A stretch of DNA of 64,000 nt from Diaphorobacter sp. HDW4A (GTDB lineage Bacteria; Pseudomonadota; Gammaproteobacteria; Burkholderiales; Burkholderiaceae_C), in NCBI RefSeq assembly GCF_011305995.1, contig NZ_CP049910.1, positions 6,028,501-6,092,500 of the forward strand. Direction: 5' to 3'. A program made the position numbers and the translations under genes. Under the pieces are notes generated by a model. That model was not told the DNA's origin. It ran no database searches and saw nothing but the letters and a program-made list of their open reading frames with translations. Shown in pieces: positions 25,442-34,460 of this stretch (positions are counted from its first letter, which is position 1; every line of letters begins with the position of its first letter).

Positions 25442-26959
25442 ATGCGAAAAGAAACCCTGATGCGGACCGCGTTGTCCCTTGCCGCAAGTCTTGTCTGTGG
25501 CGGTGCGATCGCCGTCGAAACGCCCGGCGGTGCCACCGCTGACCGGTTGATTCCGGGTGAGTCCGGTGTCGGTCACATGCTGGTCGTGCCTTACTACAGC
25601 ACGCAAGGCGGGAACGCCACGCTGCTGTCGCTCATCAACACCGACGAGGTGAACGGCAAGGCCGTGAAACTGCGTTTTCGTGGCGCGCTCAACGCCGACA
25701 GTGTGTACGACCTGCAGGTCTTTTTGGCACCGGGTGATATGTGGACCGTCAATGTGAGCCGGAACGCCGCAGGCGTTTCCTTCCTCACGACCGAAGACAA
25801 CAGCTGCACCAAACCGACCCGGACGACCATCAATGCGACGCCGTTCTCCGTGGCGCGGTTGAGCCCGCATGTGTCCGCTCCTGCGCGTGCTGAACAGACG
25901 CGTGAGGGCTATATCGAAATGATCACCATGGCCGACATTCCGCCGGCGACCGTCGGGGTGTTTCCGCTCGTCAAGCAGAGCGAGGGAAGGCTTCCGGCCT
26001 GCCACTCCGACCCGGCGAATGCTGCATGGACCGCTCTGGATACGGACCGCAGCACGGTGGCCGACTATGCGGCTCTGGGGCTGACGGCTCCGACCACCGG
26101 CATCACCGCGAACTGGACCATCATGAACGTGCCGTCCGCTCTGTCGTGGAGCGGCGCGGCGGTGGCGTTGGAAGCTGTCAACGAAGCCGGAACCTCGGGC
26201 AAGGGACACCTGGCCTATTCGCCACAGACCAGCCAGCCCGCGCTGCGCGCCTCCGCACTTTCTGCGGACCCCTTGTTTGCCGGTACATCACCCTTTGTGA
26301 CTGCGACCATGAGCGATCTGCCGGACCTGTCCACGCCTTATGTCGCGACGGCCTCCAGTCCTGCAGTGCAGGCCAGTGCGATTGCGGCCACGTGGTCTGG
26401 GGACAGCGTGTTCAATGAGTTCTGGACAGAGCCCAGTATCTATGCCGATACCGAGTGGACTTTGATTGCGCCGACCAGACGCTTTGCTGTGGGCATCAAC
26501 TACGGAGCCGGTACAGCGGCTTCACTCATATTCAACCCCGACGTGTCGGCGCACTACATCAGCGGCAATACGACGCTCAAGAGCGACGCAGCCTGTGTGG
26601 CCGCAAGCGATGTGAAGATCAGAGACCGGGAATCGAACTCACCGAGTTCTCCCGGTGATGTGGTTATTCCGGGGGCACCCTATCAGCCACCGGCAACTTG
26701 TGGCGCGGCGTCGGTGCTGACGTTCAACCAGGCAGCGCAATCACCCACCGCGGCCTTGGGCGCAACGGTAGCTGTCGATGATGTCGACACCGGATACACC
26801 AACGGGCGTTTGCACTACGTGACGCGCAAGGACGAGCGTGCAGGGCTTCCGCTTATCGGTTCGGCATTCGTGCGCGCCTACAACCCAGCGGTGAGCGCCG
26901 GTGTGGCCGGACATTTCAGCGTGATCTGGCCGCATCGATATGTACAAAGCCCCAAGTGA
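25442..26959 (+). CDS. exported protein of unknown function, intact member of a tandem triplet (copy 1)
   Basis: 505 aa; strong ribosome site GAGGAGG (25432-25438) before ATG 25442. The signal peptide ends near GGAIA-VE. The family signature is at about 40-110: SGVGHMLVVPYYSTQGGNAT, LLSLINTDEVNGKAVKLRF, then DLQVFLAPGDMWTVNVS. A second block is TREGYIEMITMADIP, a third LTAPTTGITANWTIMNVPSA and the end is AFVRAYNPAVSAGVAGHFSV-IWPHRY. No transmembrane segment or known domain is apparent; I do not recognise the family. Two more copies follow on the same strand, both damaged. Probably secreted or periplasmic. A DEV-NGK-x-VKLRF region conserved in all three copies should be structurally or functionally key. 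Confidence 0.75.
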   Translation: MRKETLMRTALSLAASLVCGGAIAVETPGGATADRLIPGESGVGHMLVVPYYSTQGGNATLLSLINTDEVNGKAVKLRFRGALNADSVYDLQVFLAPGDMWTVNVSRNAAGVSFLTTEDNSCTKPTRTTINATPFSVARLSPHVSAPARAEQTREGYIEMITMADIPPATVGVFPLVKQSEGRLPACHSDPANAAWTALDTDRSTVADYAALGLTAPTTGITANWTIMNVPSALSWSGAAVALEAVNEAGTSGKGHLAYSPQTSQPALRASALSADPLFAGTSPFVTATMSDLPDLSTPYVATASSPAVQASAIAATWSGDSVFNEFWTEPSIYADTEWTLIAPTRRFAVGINYGAGTAASLIFNPDVSAHYISGNTTLKSDAACVAASDVKIRDRESNSPSSPGDVVIPGAPYQPPATCGAASVLTFNQAAQSPTAALGATVAVDDVDTGYTNGRLHYVTRKDERAGLPLIGSAFVRAYNPAVSAGVAGHFSVIWPHRYVQSPK

Positions 26960-26975
26960 TGGAAAGGTGCGCGTG

Positions 26976-28498
26976 ATGCACCCGCACCTTTCAGTGCTCG
27001 TCGGAGCCGCGCTGTTCATTGGTCTCAATGGCGGCGCGCAGGCCATCGGCACGCCCGGCGGAGCGGACGCCGTCCGGTTGGTGACCAACGCGTCGGGCGC
27101 GGGCCATATGCTGATCGTTCCCTACTTCAGCACGCAGGACGGCAATGCCTTGCTGTTCTCGCTGATCAATTCAGACGAGGTGAACGGCAAGCTCGTCAAG
27201 CTGAGGTTCCGTGGCGCGCGCAATGCGGATAGCGTGTTCGATTTCCAGGTGTTTCTCGCGCCCGGCGACATGTGGACTGCCAATGTGAGCAAGAACGCGG
27301 ACGGACTGTCCTATCTAACGACGGAGGACCAATCGTGCACCAAGCCGTCGATGGCGCTGGTGAATTCGACACCGTTTCTGACCTCGCGGCTGACCCGAAT
27401 CTGACCGACGCGGAGCGGGCAAACGGCACGCGTGAGGGATATGTCGAGATCATCAACATGGCTGACCTGCCGCGCAGCACGTCGGGAGTCTATCCCTTGA
27501 TCGATATGAAGAACGGCAGGGCGCAGTGCGCGGACAAGGATTCCAACCTCTCGTGGAGCACGCTGAATCGCCCGGCCTCTCCTGATGCAGCAACGGCCAC
27601 CGCGTTGGGTCTCGCGCCGCCGACCACCGGCCTCACCGCGAACTGGACGCTCATCAATGTGCCTAAGGCGCTGTCCTGGAGCGGCGCCGCGATGGCGCTG
27701 GAGGCGCGCAAGAACGGCACTCCGGCCAAAGGCAACATCGTCTATTTCTCGCAGACGGGAAGCGCAGGGGCCACGGATGCCGACCTGAGCGCGTATTCCG
27801 CCGATCCGTTGTTTGGAGGCACCACACCCGCTATTCGCCCCGCGCCGAACGATTTGCCCGACCTGTCCACGCCGTATGTCGTTGGCATGGACAGCCCGGG
27901 CAAGCAGGTCGCAGCCATTGCCGACGCGCTCGCTGTGGAAGCCGTGGTCAATGAATTCTGGACCACCGAGCTGATCCACGCAGAGACCGATTGGTTGTTC
28001 TCGATGCCGACGCGCCGTTTTGCCTTGGGCGTGAACTACCAGGAGGCGGACCCGGGCAAGGCGACGGTGTACAACACGGCCGTGAATTCGCACTTTGCGT
28101 CGAAGAACATGTTCAGCAACGGTGATGCGCGTTGCTTCACCAATCCTCAGCCCTATCCCCGCGATCGCGAGGGCGGGACCGGGGTCGGGCCGGATGATGT
28201 CGTCATAGGAACGCCTTCTCCGTACCCACCCCAAGTGCTTTGCGGTGCGACCAGCATGCTGAGTTTCAACAACACTGAATCGGTCGCGTCCAATGTCCTG
28301 TCGTCCCGCATTGCCCTCAATCATTTCGATACACGGGGGCCGGCCGACGGCTGGGCCCGGATCAACGTTCCCGGTTCGACGGGCGTCGGAATTCCTGTCA
28401 TCGGCCATGCGTTCGTCAAGGCCTTCAACCCCGCAGTCGCGCCTGGCGTGGCGGGCAATTTCGGTGTGAGCTGGCCACATCGATTGCTCAAAAAATAG
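26976..28498 (+). pseudogene. second copy of the exported-protein family, interrupted by one frameshift
   Basis: It starts at ATG 26976 (GGAAAGG upstream), 16 bp after copy 1, with its own signal peptide ending GGAQA. The first ~140 codons match copy 1 closely (SGAGHMLIVPYFSTQDGNAL, DEVNGKLVKLRFRGARNADS). Around 27375-27400 the match jumps to another frame: frame one ends at TGA 27402-27404, while the homologous continuation (TREGYVEIINMADLP onward to NPAVAPGVAGNFGV and WPHRLLKK) is read one base back, open to 28498. I see no slippery heptamer in the overlap, so a 1-nt deletion (or a sequencing error) is likelier than programmed frameshifting. Corrected, the protein would be about 507 aa, nearly the length of copy 1. 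Confidence 0.8.
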
Positions 28499-28664
28499 GT
28501 TGACCAAACTCTTGGAGGCAGGACTGTCTTGCGAGTGTTCACGCAATTCCGACGACTAGTGTCGAAATCCATGACGAGCGGCGAAATGGTGTGACAAGTG
28601 TTTCCCGATACTTTCATCAAGGCGTTTTTGTAGAGCGCTTCATGAAAAAATCGAGGGAGCACTC

Positions 28665-29290
28665 ATGATGAAAAAGAGCATTTTCGCGTTGGCCGTTGCG
28701 ACGGTTTGCGCATGGAGCGGGATGGACGCGCAGGCTGTGGTCAAGCTCGAAGGCGCGATGGCAAACGGGTTGCAAATCAGCGAGTCGGGCGTGGGGCATT
28801 TCCTGATCGTTCCGTACTTCACCACGCAGAGCGGCAACGCGATGCTGCTGTCGCTGATCAACATGGACGAGGTCAACGGCAAGGCGGTCAAGCTGCGTTT
28901 TCGCAGCGCGCGCAATGCGGACACGCTGTTCGACTTTCAGGTGTTTCTCGCGCCGGGAGACATGTGGACGGCTAATGTGAGTCAGAACGGGGCAGGTCTA
29001 TCCTTTCTCACGACTATCGCATCAACTTTTTGTGCGATGCAGTCACTCTGCGCAATGTTTATAGCCCGTTCAACTCTTCGGTTGGGGCACTACATCCCGA
29101 TGAAGGCAGAGGGGGCGATTGGGCTGTATTGGTGCCCGACGGTTGGATGAAGGTAAAGATATGGGGCGGGCAAGGCAACGGCATGCCACTGGTAGGGCAG
29201 GCGTTTGTCCGCGCCTTCAACCCCAATGTATCCCCCGGCACGGCTGGCAATTTCAGCGTGAGCTGGCCGCATCGGCTGTTCAGGGACTGA
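28665..29290 (+). pseudogene. third copy of the exported-protein family, internally deleted and frameshifted
   Basis: ATG 28665 has GAGGGAG upstream. The N-terminal part is well kept: a signal peptide ending MDAQA, then SESGVGHFLIVPYFTTQSGN, DEVNGKAVKLRFRSARNADT and APGDMWTANVSQNGAGLSF up to about residue 122. The middle ~270 residues present in copies 1 and 2 are absent. After about 29015 a different frame resembles the C-terminus of the family (LVGQAFVRAFNPNVSPGTAG, then WPHRLFRD) and ends at 29290. The uninterrupted frame from 28665 reads junk to a stop at 29150. This is a deletion derivative, almost certainly non-functional, although the short 161-aa product still has a signal peptide. 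Confidence 0.75.
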
Positions 29291-29323
29291 CGAAGACACG
29301 AGATCGCAAATCAAGGTATTCAG

Positions 29324-29356
29324 CAGGGCGGGAAGTGCAACGCATTTCCTGCCCTG
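29324..29356 (+). terminator. hairpin after the third exported-protein copy
   Basis: CAGGGCGGGAA (29324-29334) pairs with TTCCTGCCCTG (29346-29356) with one G-T wobble around an 11-nt loop, followed by a short T-rich tail (ATTCATTTC). It lies 33 bp after the end of copy 3. It is a plausible but weak terminator. Confidence 0.4.
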
Positions 29357-29680
29357 ATTCATTTCGGCGCAGGCGATTTTGTCGGTACCAAGACGAATCA
29401 CGGGTTTGTCCTAGCGAGGGATTTCCCCTGCGTCTGATGGTCTCAAACAGGCTCGAAATTCCATTTCCAACTGATTTTTGCGTGACAAAACCGCTCAAAT
29501 TTCAAATGGAGAAATGTCATTCAAGGGTTGCTACCGGGTTTGTCAGATCACCGTAAGCGCTGCGTCGGGCGTGCTGTTTTGGCTGTCAGCTTTCGGAAAG
29601 ATGGCGAAGGGATATTGCGCTCACCTGCCAAACGAGCAGAGGGTTCGATTTCAATTTTCCAACGACAGGAGACAGCAAAT
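29357..29680. other. intergenic stretch without a recognisable gene
   Basis: 324 bp between the exported-protein relics and the MHS transporter. It is less GC-rich than its surroundings. It ends in a ribosome site (AGGAG, 29667-29671) for the ATG at 29681. The short open frames here have no similarity or coding signal that I recognise. It presumably holds the transporter promoter, but I cannot point to convincing -35/-10 boxes. Confidence 0.5.
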
Positions 29681-31381
29681 ATGAGCAGCAGTGCACCGAC
29701 CCGGCCGGGTTCCGGCACAGTGGCCGCGCCACGGCCCATGACCGGTGAAGAAAAGAAGGTCATCTTCGCTTCTTCGCTAGGCACCGTTTTCGAGTGGTAC
29801 GACTTCTATCTGTACGGTTCGCTGGCGGCCATCATTGCCAAGCAGTTCTTCAGCGGTCTGGATGCGGGCTCCGCGTTCATCTTCGCGCTGCTGGCGTTTG
29901 CTGCGGGCTTCCTGGTGCGTCCGTTCGGCGCCATCGTGTTCGGCCGTTTGGGCGACATGATTGGTCGTAAGTACACCTTCCTGGTGACGATCCTGATCAT
30001 GGGTATCTCGACGTTCATCGTCGGTATCCTGCCTACTTACGCCAGCATCGGCGTGGCGGCCCCGATCATCCTGGTCGCATTGCGCATGCTGCAGGGTCTG
30101 GCGCTGGGCGGTGAGTACGGCGGTGCAGCCACCTATGTGGCCGAGCACGCTCCTCATGGCGCTCGTGGTGCCTACACTTCGTGGATTCAGACCACTGCCA
30201 CGCTGGGTCTGTTCCTGTCGTTGTTGGTGATTCTGGGTACACGTACCGCATTGGGCGAAGAAGCCTTCAATGACTGGGGCTGGCGCGTTCCGTTCATGGT
30301 CTCCATCCTGCTTCTGGGCATTTCGGTGTGGATCCGTCTGTCGCTGTCCGAATCGCCAGCGTTCCAACGCATGAAGGCAGAAGGCAAGACCTCCAAGGCA
30401 CCTCTGGCTGAATCCTTCGGTCAATGGAAGAACCTGAAGGTCGTGATTCTGGCGCTGTTCGGCCTCACCGCCGGTCAGGCCGTGGTCTGGTACACAGGCC
30501 AGTTCTACTCGCTGTTCTTCCTGACGCAACAGCTCAAGGTCGATGCGATCACCGCCAACTTGATGATCGCAGCCGCACTGCTGATCGGTACTCCGTTCTT
30601 CGTGATCTTCGGTACGCTGTCCGACAAGATTGGCCGCAAGCCCATCATCATGATCGGCTGTCTGCTGGCCGTGCTGACCTACTTCCCGGTGTTCAAGGCG
30701 CTGACAGCTGCTGCCAACCCGGATCTGGCCCGCGCCCAAGCCACTGCAGGCATTGTCGTGACGGCTGACCCAGCAACCTGCTCGTTCCAGGGCAACCCGG
30801 TCGCTCGCGAAATCGACTTCAAGAGCTCGTGCGACATCGCCAAGCGCTTTCTGGTCGCGAGTTCGGTGAGCTATGAGAACGCTGTGGGTCCTGCAGGTTC
30901 GCCAGCCGTCGTGAAGATCGGCGACAAGACGGTGGCTGCGCCTGAAGGTACCGTGGTCAACCAGAAGTTCGACGAAGCGACCGTCAAGTCCATTGCCGCA
31001 TTCAAGAAGGAAGTGGCTGAAGACCTGAAATTGGCCGGTTACCCGACCAAGGCGGATCCCGCCAAGATGAACAAGCTGATGATGATTGTCATCCTGACCT
31101 ATCTGGTGCTGCTGGTGACCATGGTCTACGGCCCGATCGCTGCCATGCTGGTGGAAATGTTCCCGACCCGCATCCGCTACACCTCGATGTCTCTGCCTTA
31201 TCACATCGGCAATGGCTGGTTCGGTGGCCTGCTGCCCACCACTGCGTTTGCCATCGTGGCCTCCACCGGCAACATGTACAACGGCCTCTGGTACCCGATC
31301 GTGATTGCCGGCATGACGTTCATCATCGGCACGTTGTTCATTCGCGAAACCAAGGACGTGGATATCTACGCCAACGACTGA
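29681..31381 (+). CDS. MFS transporter, metabolite:H+ symporter (MHS/ProP-like) family
   Basis: 566 aa from ATG 29681. It shows the MHS pattern: SSLGTVFEWYDFYLYGS in helix 1, the loop GRLGDMIGRKYTFL, RMLQGLALGGEYGGAATYVA, and the mirrored loop GTLSDKIGRKPIIM in the second half. Between helices 8 and 9 it has an extra hydrophilic segment of about 110 residues (~355-465) with two cysteines, C367 and C384. Usual MHS proteins are 430-500 aa, so this insert explains the length; it would lie outside the cytoplasm. Codon use (many GGT, GCT and CGT among CTG) differs from neighbours and matches the porin, as in highly expressed genes. The substrate may be an organic acid or osmolyte; the sequence does not decide. 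Confidence 0.9.
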   Translation: MSSSAPTRPGSGTVAAPRPMTGEEKKVIFASSLGTVFEWYDFYLYGSLAAIIAKQFFSGLDAGSAFIFALLAFAAGFLVRPFGAIVFGRLGDMIGRKYTFLVTILIMGISTFIVGILPTYASIGVAAPIILVALRMLQGLALGGEYGGAATYVAEHAPHGARGAYTSWIQTTATLGLFLSLLVILGTRTALGEEAFNDWGWRVPFMVSILLLGISVWIRLSLSESPAFQRMKAEGKTSKAPLAESFGQWKNLKVVILALFGLTAGQAVVWYTGQFYSLFFLTQQLKVDAITANLMIAAALLIGTPFFVIFGTLSDKIGRKPIIMIGCLLAVLTYFPVFKALTAAANPDLARAQATAGIVVTADPATCSFQGNPVAREIDFKSSCDIAKRFLVASSVSYENAVGPAGSPAVVKIGDKTVAAPEGTVVNQKFDEATVKSIAAFKKEVAEDLKLAGYPTKADPAKMNKLMMIVILTYLVLLVTMVYGPIAAMLVEMFPTRIRYTSMSLPYHIGNGWFGGLLPTTAFAIVASTGNMYNGLWYPIVIAGMTFIIGTLFIRETKDVDIYAND

Positions 31382-31419
31382 CTTTCTTGCGGTATTCCGT
31401 TAAGAGGTAACAGTTGACA

Positions 31420-31451
31420 ATTGCCGCCACATTGCAAAGTGTGGCGGCAAT
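31420..31451 (+). terminator. 12-bp hairpin after the MHS transporter gene
   Basis: ATTGCCGCCACA (31420-31431) pairs perfectly with TGTGGCGGCAAT (31440-31451) around an 8-nt loop, 38 bp after the stop codon. There is no real T-run after it (ACATCATTTG), so it may stabilise the mRNA 3' end or terminate only partly. Confidence 0.5.
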
Positions 31452-31458
31452 ACATCAT

Positions 31459-31487
31459 TTGAAGTCTCTGGAATGACTTTTTAGTAT
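31459..31487 (+). promoter_or_regulatory. putative sigma-70 promoter of the porin gene
   Basis: TTGAAG (31459-31464), a 17-bp spacer and TAGTAT (31482-31487) give 4 of 6 consensus matches in each box. Transcription would start near 31494, leaving a 5' leader of about 145 nt before the porin ATG at 31640. Long leaders on porin messages are often targets of small RNAs. This is a by-eye prediction. Confidence 0.4.
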
Positions 31488-31639
31488 GTTAGACAAGTAG
31501 TTATCTCTAGAATCAGCGCACTGAATAACGTTTCTACACAATCCATTTCAAGATCCTTGGAACTGAATTTGTAGCAAGTGTTTTCAACGAATTACATATT
31601 GGTCACGCCACGGTGATCGCCCATCTTCAAGGAACAAAC

Positions 31640-32641
31640 ATGCAAACATCCAGCCGTCTGTTGCTCGCATCCCTGGCTCTGCTGAGCACCTCCGCCGCTT
31701 TCGCTCAAAGCAGCGTCACGATCTACGGTCGTGTGAATACTTCCGTTGAGCGTCAGAAGGTTGGCGACGTAAGCTCCACCGTGATGCAAAACAACGCATC
31801 GCGTATCGGCTTTCGCGGCGTAGAAGATCTGGGTGGTGGCCTGAAGGCTGGCTTCGTGCTGGAATCCGGTTTCAACTCCGACACCGGTACTTCCGATGGC
31901 CGTGGTTTCTTCGCTCGTCAAAGCGAAGTGAACCTGTCGGGCAACTTCGGTGAACTGCGTCTGGGTCGCTGGACTGCTCCTTCGTACTTTGCCACTGCTG
32001 ACTACATCAGCATGCACAACCACGACACCGGTACATCCGCTGATGCGTTCTACGCCTACGTGATGAACGATGTGGCTACGAACTCCAACGGCGTTTCGTA
32101 CAAGACGCCTACTTTCGGCGGTTTCAACATCGAAGCAGGCACTGGCCTCTACGAAAAGAACAGCAAGTACGGCAATAAGAATATCTATGACGTGGCTGCC
32201 AACTACGAAGCCGGTCCTCTGGCTCTGGGCGCTGGTTACACCAAGTTCGACCAAGCTGACCAATACGCCATCCGTGGTCTGTACAAGATCGGTTCGCAGT
32301 TCCTGGTGGGCGCATATGTGCAGCGCAGCAAGAACTGGGGCTTCGACCAGGTTACTGCTCTGAACGGTGCTGGTTCGCGTACCGCCTACCGCCTGTCGGG
32401 TGCCTACCTGCTGGGCGCAAGCGAGTTCCACCTGAACGTTGGCCGTGCTGGCAAGATGAAGAACATCTCCGAATCGCAAGCGCTGCAATACACACTGGGC
32501 TACAACTACAACTTGAGCAAGCGCACCAAGGTCTACGCTTTCTATACGAAGGTTGACAACAAGGACGGCGCTTCCTACATGAGCGGTGCAGCTGGCCAGG
32601 ACTTCAGCTCCTTCGCAGTCGGCATCCGCCACAATTTCTAA
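31640..32641 (+). CDS. Gram-negative porin (Omp32-like, 16-stranded type)
   Basis: 333 aa from ATG 31640 with AAGGA 7 nt upstream (an in-frame ATG 27 bp earlier has none). The signal peptide ends at STSAAFA-QS. The mature chain begins SSVTIYGRVNTSVE and shows the typical SRIGFRGVEDLGGGLKAGF-VLESGFN, then GELRLGRWTAPSYF. It ends in aromatic F (IRHNF), the outer-membrane insertion signal. It forms an anion-type or general diffusion channel by family knowledge. Codon use is strongly biased, as expected for an abundant protein. It is followed by a good terminator (32716-32743) and then the 47-aa membrane protein gene. Confidence 0.95.
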   Translation: MQTSSRLLLASLALLSTSAAFAQSSVTIYGRVNTSVERQKVGDVSSTVMQNNASRIGFRGVEDLGGGLKAGFVLESGFNSDTGTSDGRGFFARQSEVNLSGNFGELRLGRWTAPSYFATADYISMHNHDTGTSADAFYAYVMNDVATNSNGVSYKTPTFGGFNIEAGTGLYEKNSKYGNKNIYDVAANYEAGPLALGAGYTKFDQADQYAIRGLYKIGSQFLVGAYVQRSKNWGFDQVTALNGAGSRTAYRLSGAYLLGASEFHLNVGRAGKMKNISESQALQYTLGYNYNLSKRTKVYAFYTKVDNKDGASYMSGAAGQDFSSFAVGIRHNF

Positions 32642-32715
32642 TAAAAAGAACGGGCGGCGTAAGCTGCCTGCAATCCTGGCCTGATGCAATTGCACTTGGG
32701 TCAGGTTTCAAACTG

Positions 32716-32743
32716 GCCTCACGATTTATCGTGAGGCTTTTTT
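32716..32743 (+). terminator. Rho-independent terminator of the porin gene
   Basis: GCCTCACGA (32716-32724), loop TTTA, TCGTGAGGC (32729-32737), then six T (32738-32743). It lies 74 bp after the porin stop and is a textbook intrinsic terminator. Confidence 0.9.
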
Positions 32744-32817
32744 ATTGGCCGGCTCTTGATCATTCATTCCAATCCATTCGAGTCATTCGAATAAAGCAGA
32801 CGACAGGAGATAAGGCT

Positions 32818-32961
32818 ATGTGGAAGCTGGTTGTAGGTTTTGTGGTGTTCGCGGCGGTGGCACTGTTTGTGATTTCCAAGGCGGGCGATCAAGTCGACAT
32901 GAGTGGTGAGAAGCACGGAACGGAAGCCGTGCACGCGCCGGAGCCGGCCGCCAGCAAGTGA
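32818..32961 (+). CDS. 47-aa single-span membrane protein
   Basis: Starts at ATG 32818 with AGGAGATAAGG upstream. It has one hydrophobic helix right at the N-terminus (LVVGFVVFAAVALFVISK), then a short polar tail with SGEKHGTEAVHAPEP. I recall similar small proteins beside porin genes in Comamonadaceae, but no function is known. The gene has its own strong terminator (33068-33101), so it is a separate short transcription unit. Confidence 0.7.
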   Translation: MWKLVVGFVVFAAVALFVISKAGDQVDMSGEKHGTEAVHAPEPAASK

Positions 32962-33067
32962 GCCACAAGGCCCTGATTTGAGGCGTGGGCAGTGGGTGGG
33001 AGAGCCAACATTCCTGGTGGGAGTATCAAGACAACAGCCCATCTCTAACCCCGTGCCGAGACAGCGC

Positions 33068-33101
33068 AAAAGCCCGCAAGCAATTCAGCTTGCGGGCTTT
33101 T
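33068..33101. terminator. bidirectional Rho-independent terminator
   Basis: AAAAGCCCGCAAGC (33068-33081), loop AATTCA, GCTTGCGGGCTTTT (33088-33101): a perfect 14-bp stem with T-run on both strands. It ends the small membrane-protein gene from the left and the minus-strand binding-protein gene (stop at 33137) from the right. Confidence 0.92.
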
Positions 33102-33136
33102 GATTTTGTGGAACTGGTATGGAGAGGATTTTCAAC

Positions 33137-34270
33137 TCATCGCTGGAATCGCCCGTCGGAGCCAATGATGGACAGCTCGGTGTATTCGAGTCCCGAATGA
33201 TTGGTGCTGCTGTAGTTGAGCTCCATGCCGCCGAGGTCGTATTGGCGGATGCTCTCCAGCGCGTCGTGCAGGCTGGTGCGGTCGATGTTGGGCGCGGCGC
33301 GGCGCAGGCCTTCGACCAGTACCTTGGCGCTGGCGTAGCCTTCCACCATGGCGGGGGAGATGCTGGTGACGCCCTGTGCGCGGGCCGAGAGTTGCAGTGC
33401 CTGAATCAGCGGTTTGCCGGTCGAGCGCTCGGACGGGAATACCTGCGTGACGATGATGCCGCGCGCCTTGTCGCCGAGTGCTTTGATGAAGCCGCTGGAG
33501 GCGTTGTTGGAGAGCGTGACGATGTGGCTGCCATAGCCCACCTTGCGCAGCGCGAGAATGGCTTCGACCGCTGGCGACCCTGACCCGATCACGATGACCG
33601 CTTGCGGCTGCTTGGCCAGGATGCGCGGGGCGCTGACGGAGAAGTCGGGCTTGTTGCGGTCGAAGGTCTCGAGGAAGAGCGGCTCGATCTGGGTTTGCTT
33701 GAAGCCTTTCATCGCGCCTGCCAGGCCATCGTCGCCCGAGGTGTCGTCCACATACAGCACGCCGATGCGGGTCGAACCCTGACGCACCAGGTGGCCGATG
33801 GCCATTTCCACCTCACGCTGATAGGGCGCGCGCACGTGAAAGAGATTGGTCGCTACCGGCCGATGGAGCACCATGGCTCCCGATGTGGGGCCCACCAGCG
33901 GTACGCTGAACTTGTCGAGCGTCGGCACCAACTGCTGCGTGTTTGGCGTGCCGCTGGGCATGAAGAGCGCCACGACCTTCTTCTCTTCGATGAGCACATA
34001 GGCATTTTCCAGCGTCTGTGCAGGATCGAATTTGTCGTCCAGCGTGATCAACTCGATCTTGCGGCCCGCTATGCCGCCTTGTGCGTTGACCTGATTGAAG
34101 TAGAGCGCTGCGCCCTGCATCGACTCCTTCACCGTGACAGCGGCGGACCCGGTGACCCCTGTAGTCTGGCCGATGCGGATGTTCTGAGCCTGAGTGACGG
34201 TAGGCGAGCAGGCGAAAAAAAGGCCCGCAGCCATGGCAATCATGGTGGACAGGCGTTTGCTGTGAATCAT
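33137..34270 (-). CDS. LivK-like ABC transporter substrate-binding protein (orphan, copy A)
   Basis: 377 aa periplasmic binding protein, type I fold (Peripla_BP_6). The signal peptide ends near TVTQA-QN. Typical segments: RIGQTTGVTGSAAVTVKE, YFNQVNAQGGIAGRKIELI-TLDDKFDP, SGTPNTQQLVPTLDKFSVPL. No permease or ATPase gene is next to it; the only neighbour of its kind is the paralogue at 34461-35582. Such orphan proteins in Burkholderiales bind amino acids, amides or aromatic acids; the ligand is not predictable. Both copies read in the same direction with 190 bp between them. Confidence 0.9.
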   Translation of the reverse strand: MIHSKRLSTMIAMAAGLFFACSPTVTQAQNIRIGQTTGVTGSAAVTVKESMQGAALYFNQVNAQGGIAGRKIELITLDDKFDPAQTLENAYVLIEEKKVVALFMPSGTPNTQQLVPTLDKFSVPLVGPTSGAMVLHRPVATNLFHVRAPYQREVEMAIGHLVRQGSTRIGVLYVDDTSGDDGLAGAMKGFKQTQIEPLFLETFDRNKPDFSVSAPRILAKQPQAVIVIGSGSPAVEAILALRKVGYGSHIVTLSNNASSGFIKALGDKARGIIVTQVFPSERSTGKPLIQALQLSARAQGVTSISPAMVEGYASAKVLVEGLRRAAPNIDRTSLHDALESIRQYDLGGMELNYSSTNHSGLEYTELSIIGSDGRFQR

Positions 34271-34460
34271 ATGGCGACCCCCTCTTTGAAATGGGGTCGC
34301 TTGATTGATTGCTATGTGTGAGTGCGACCCGGGGGCGATTATTGGGTCAACGCTTCGAATTAGGATCGTGATTTGAGTAGCATTTTCATATAAAAAACAC
34401 TAATTGACACGAAACGGATTCATCCACAGTATGGCAATTCCCGAGTGCGCAAAAGGCGCT

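Noticed and set aside
27375-27404. Programmed -1 frameshift in copy 2 of the exported proteins
   Set aside because: No slippery heptamer or obvious downstream structure; copy 1 needs no shift, so a simple indel is more likely.
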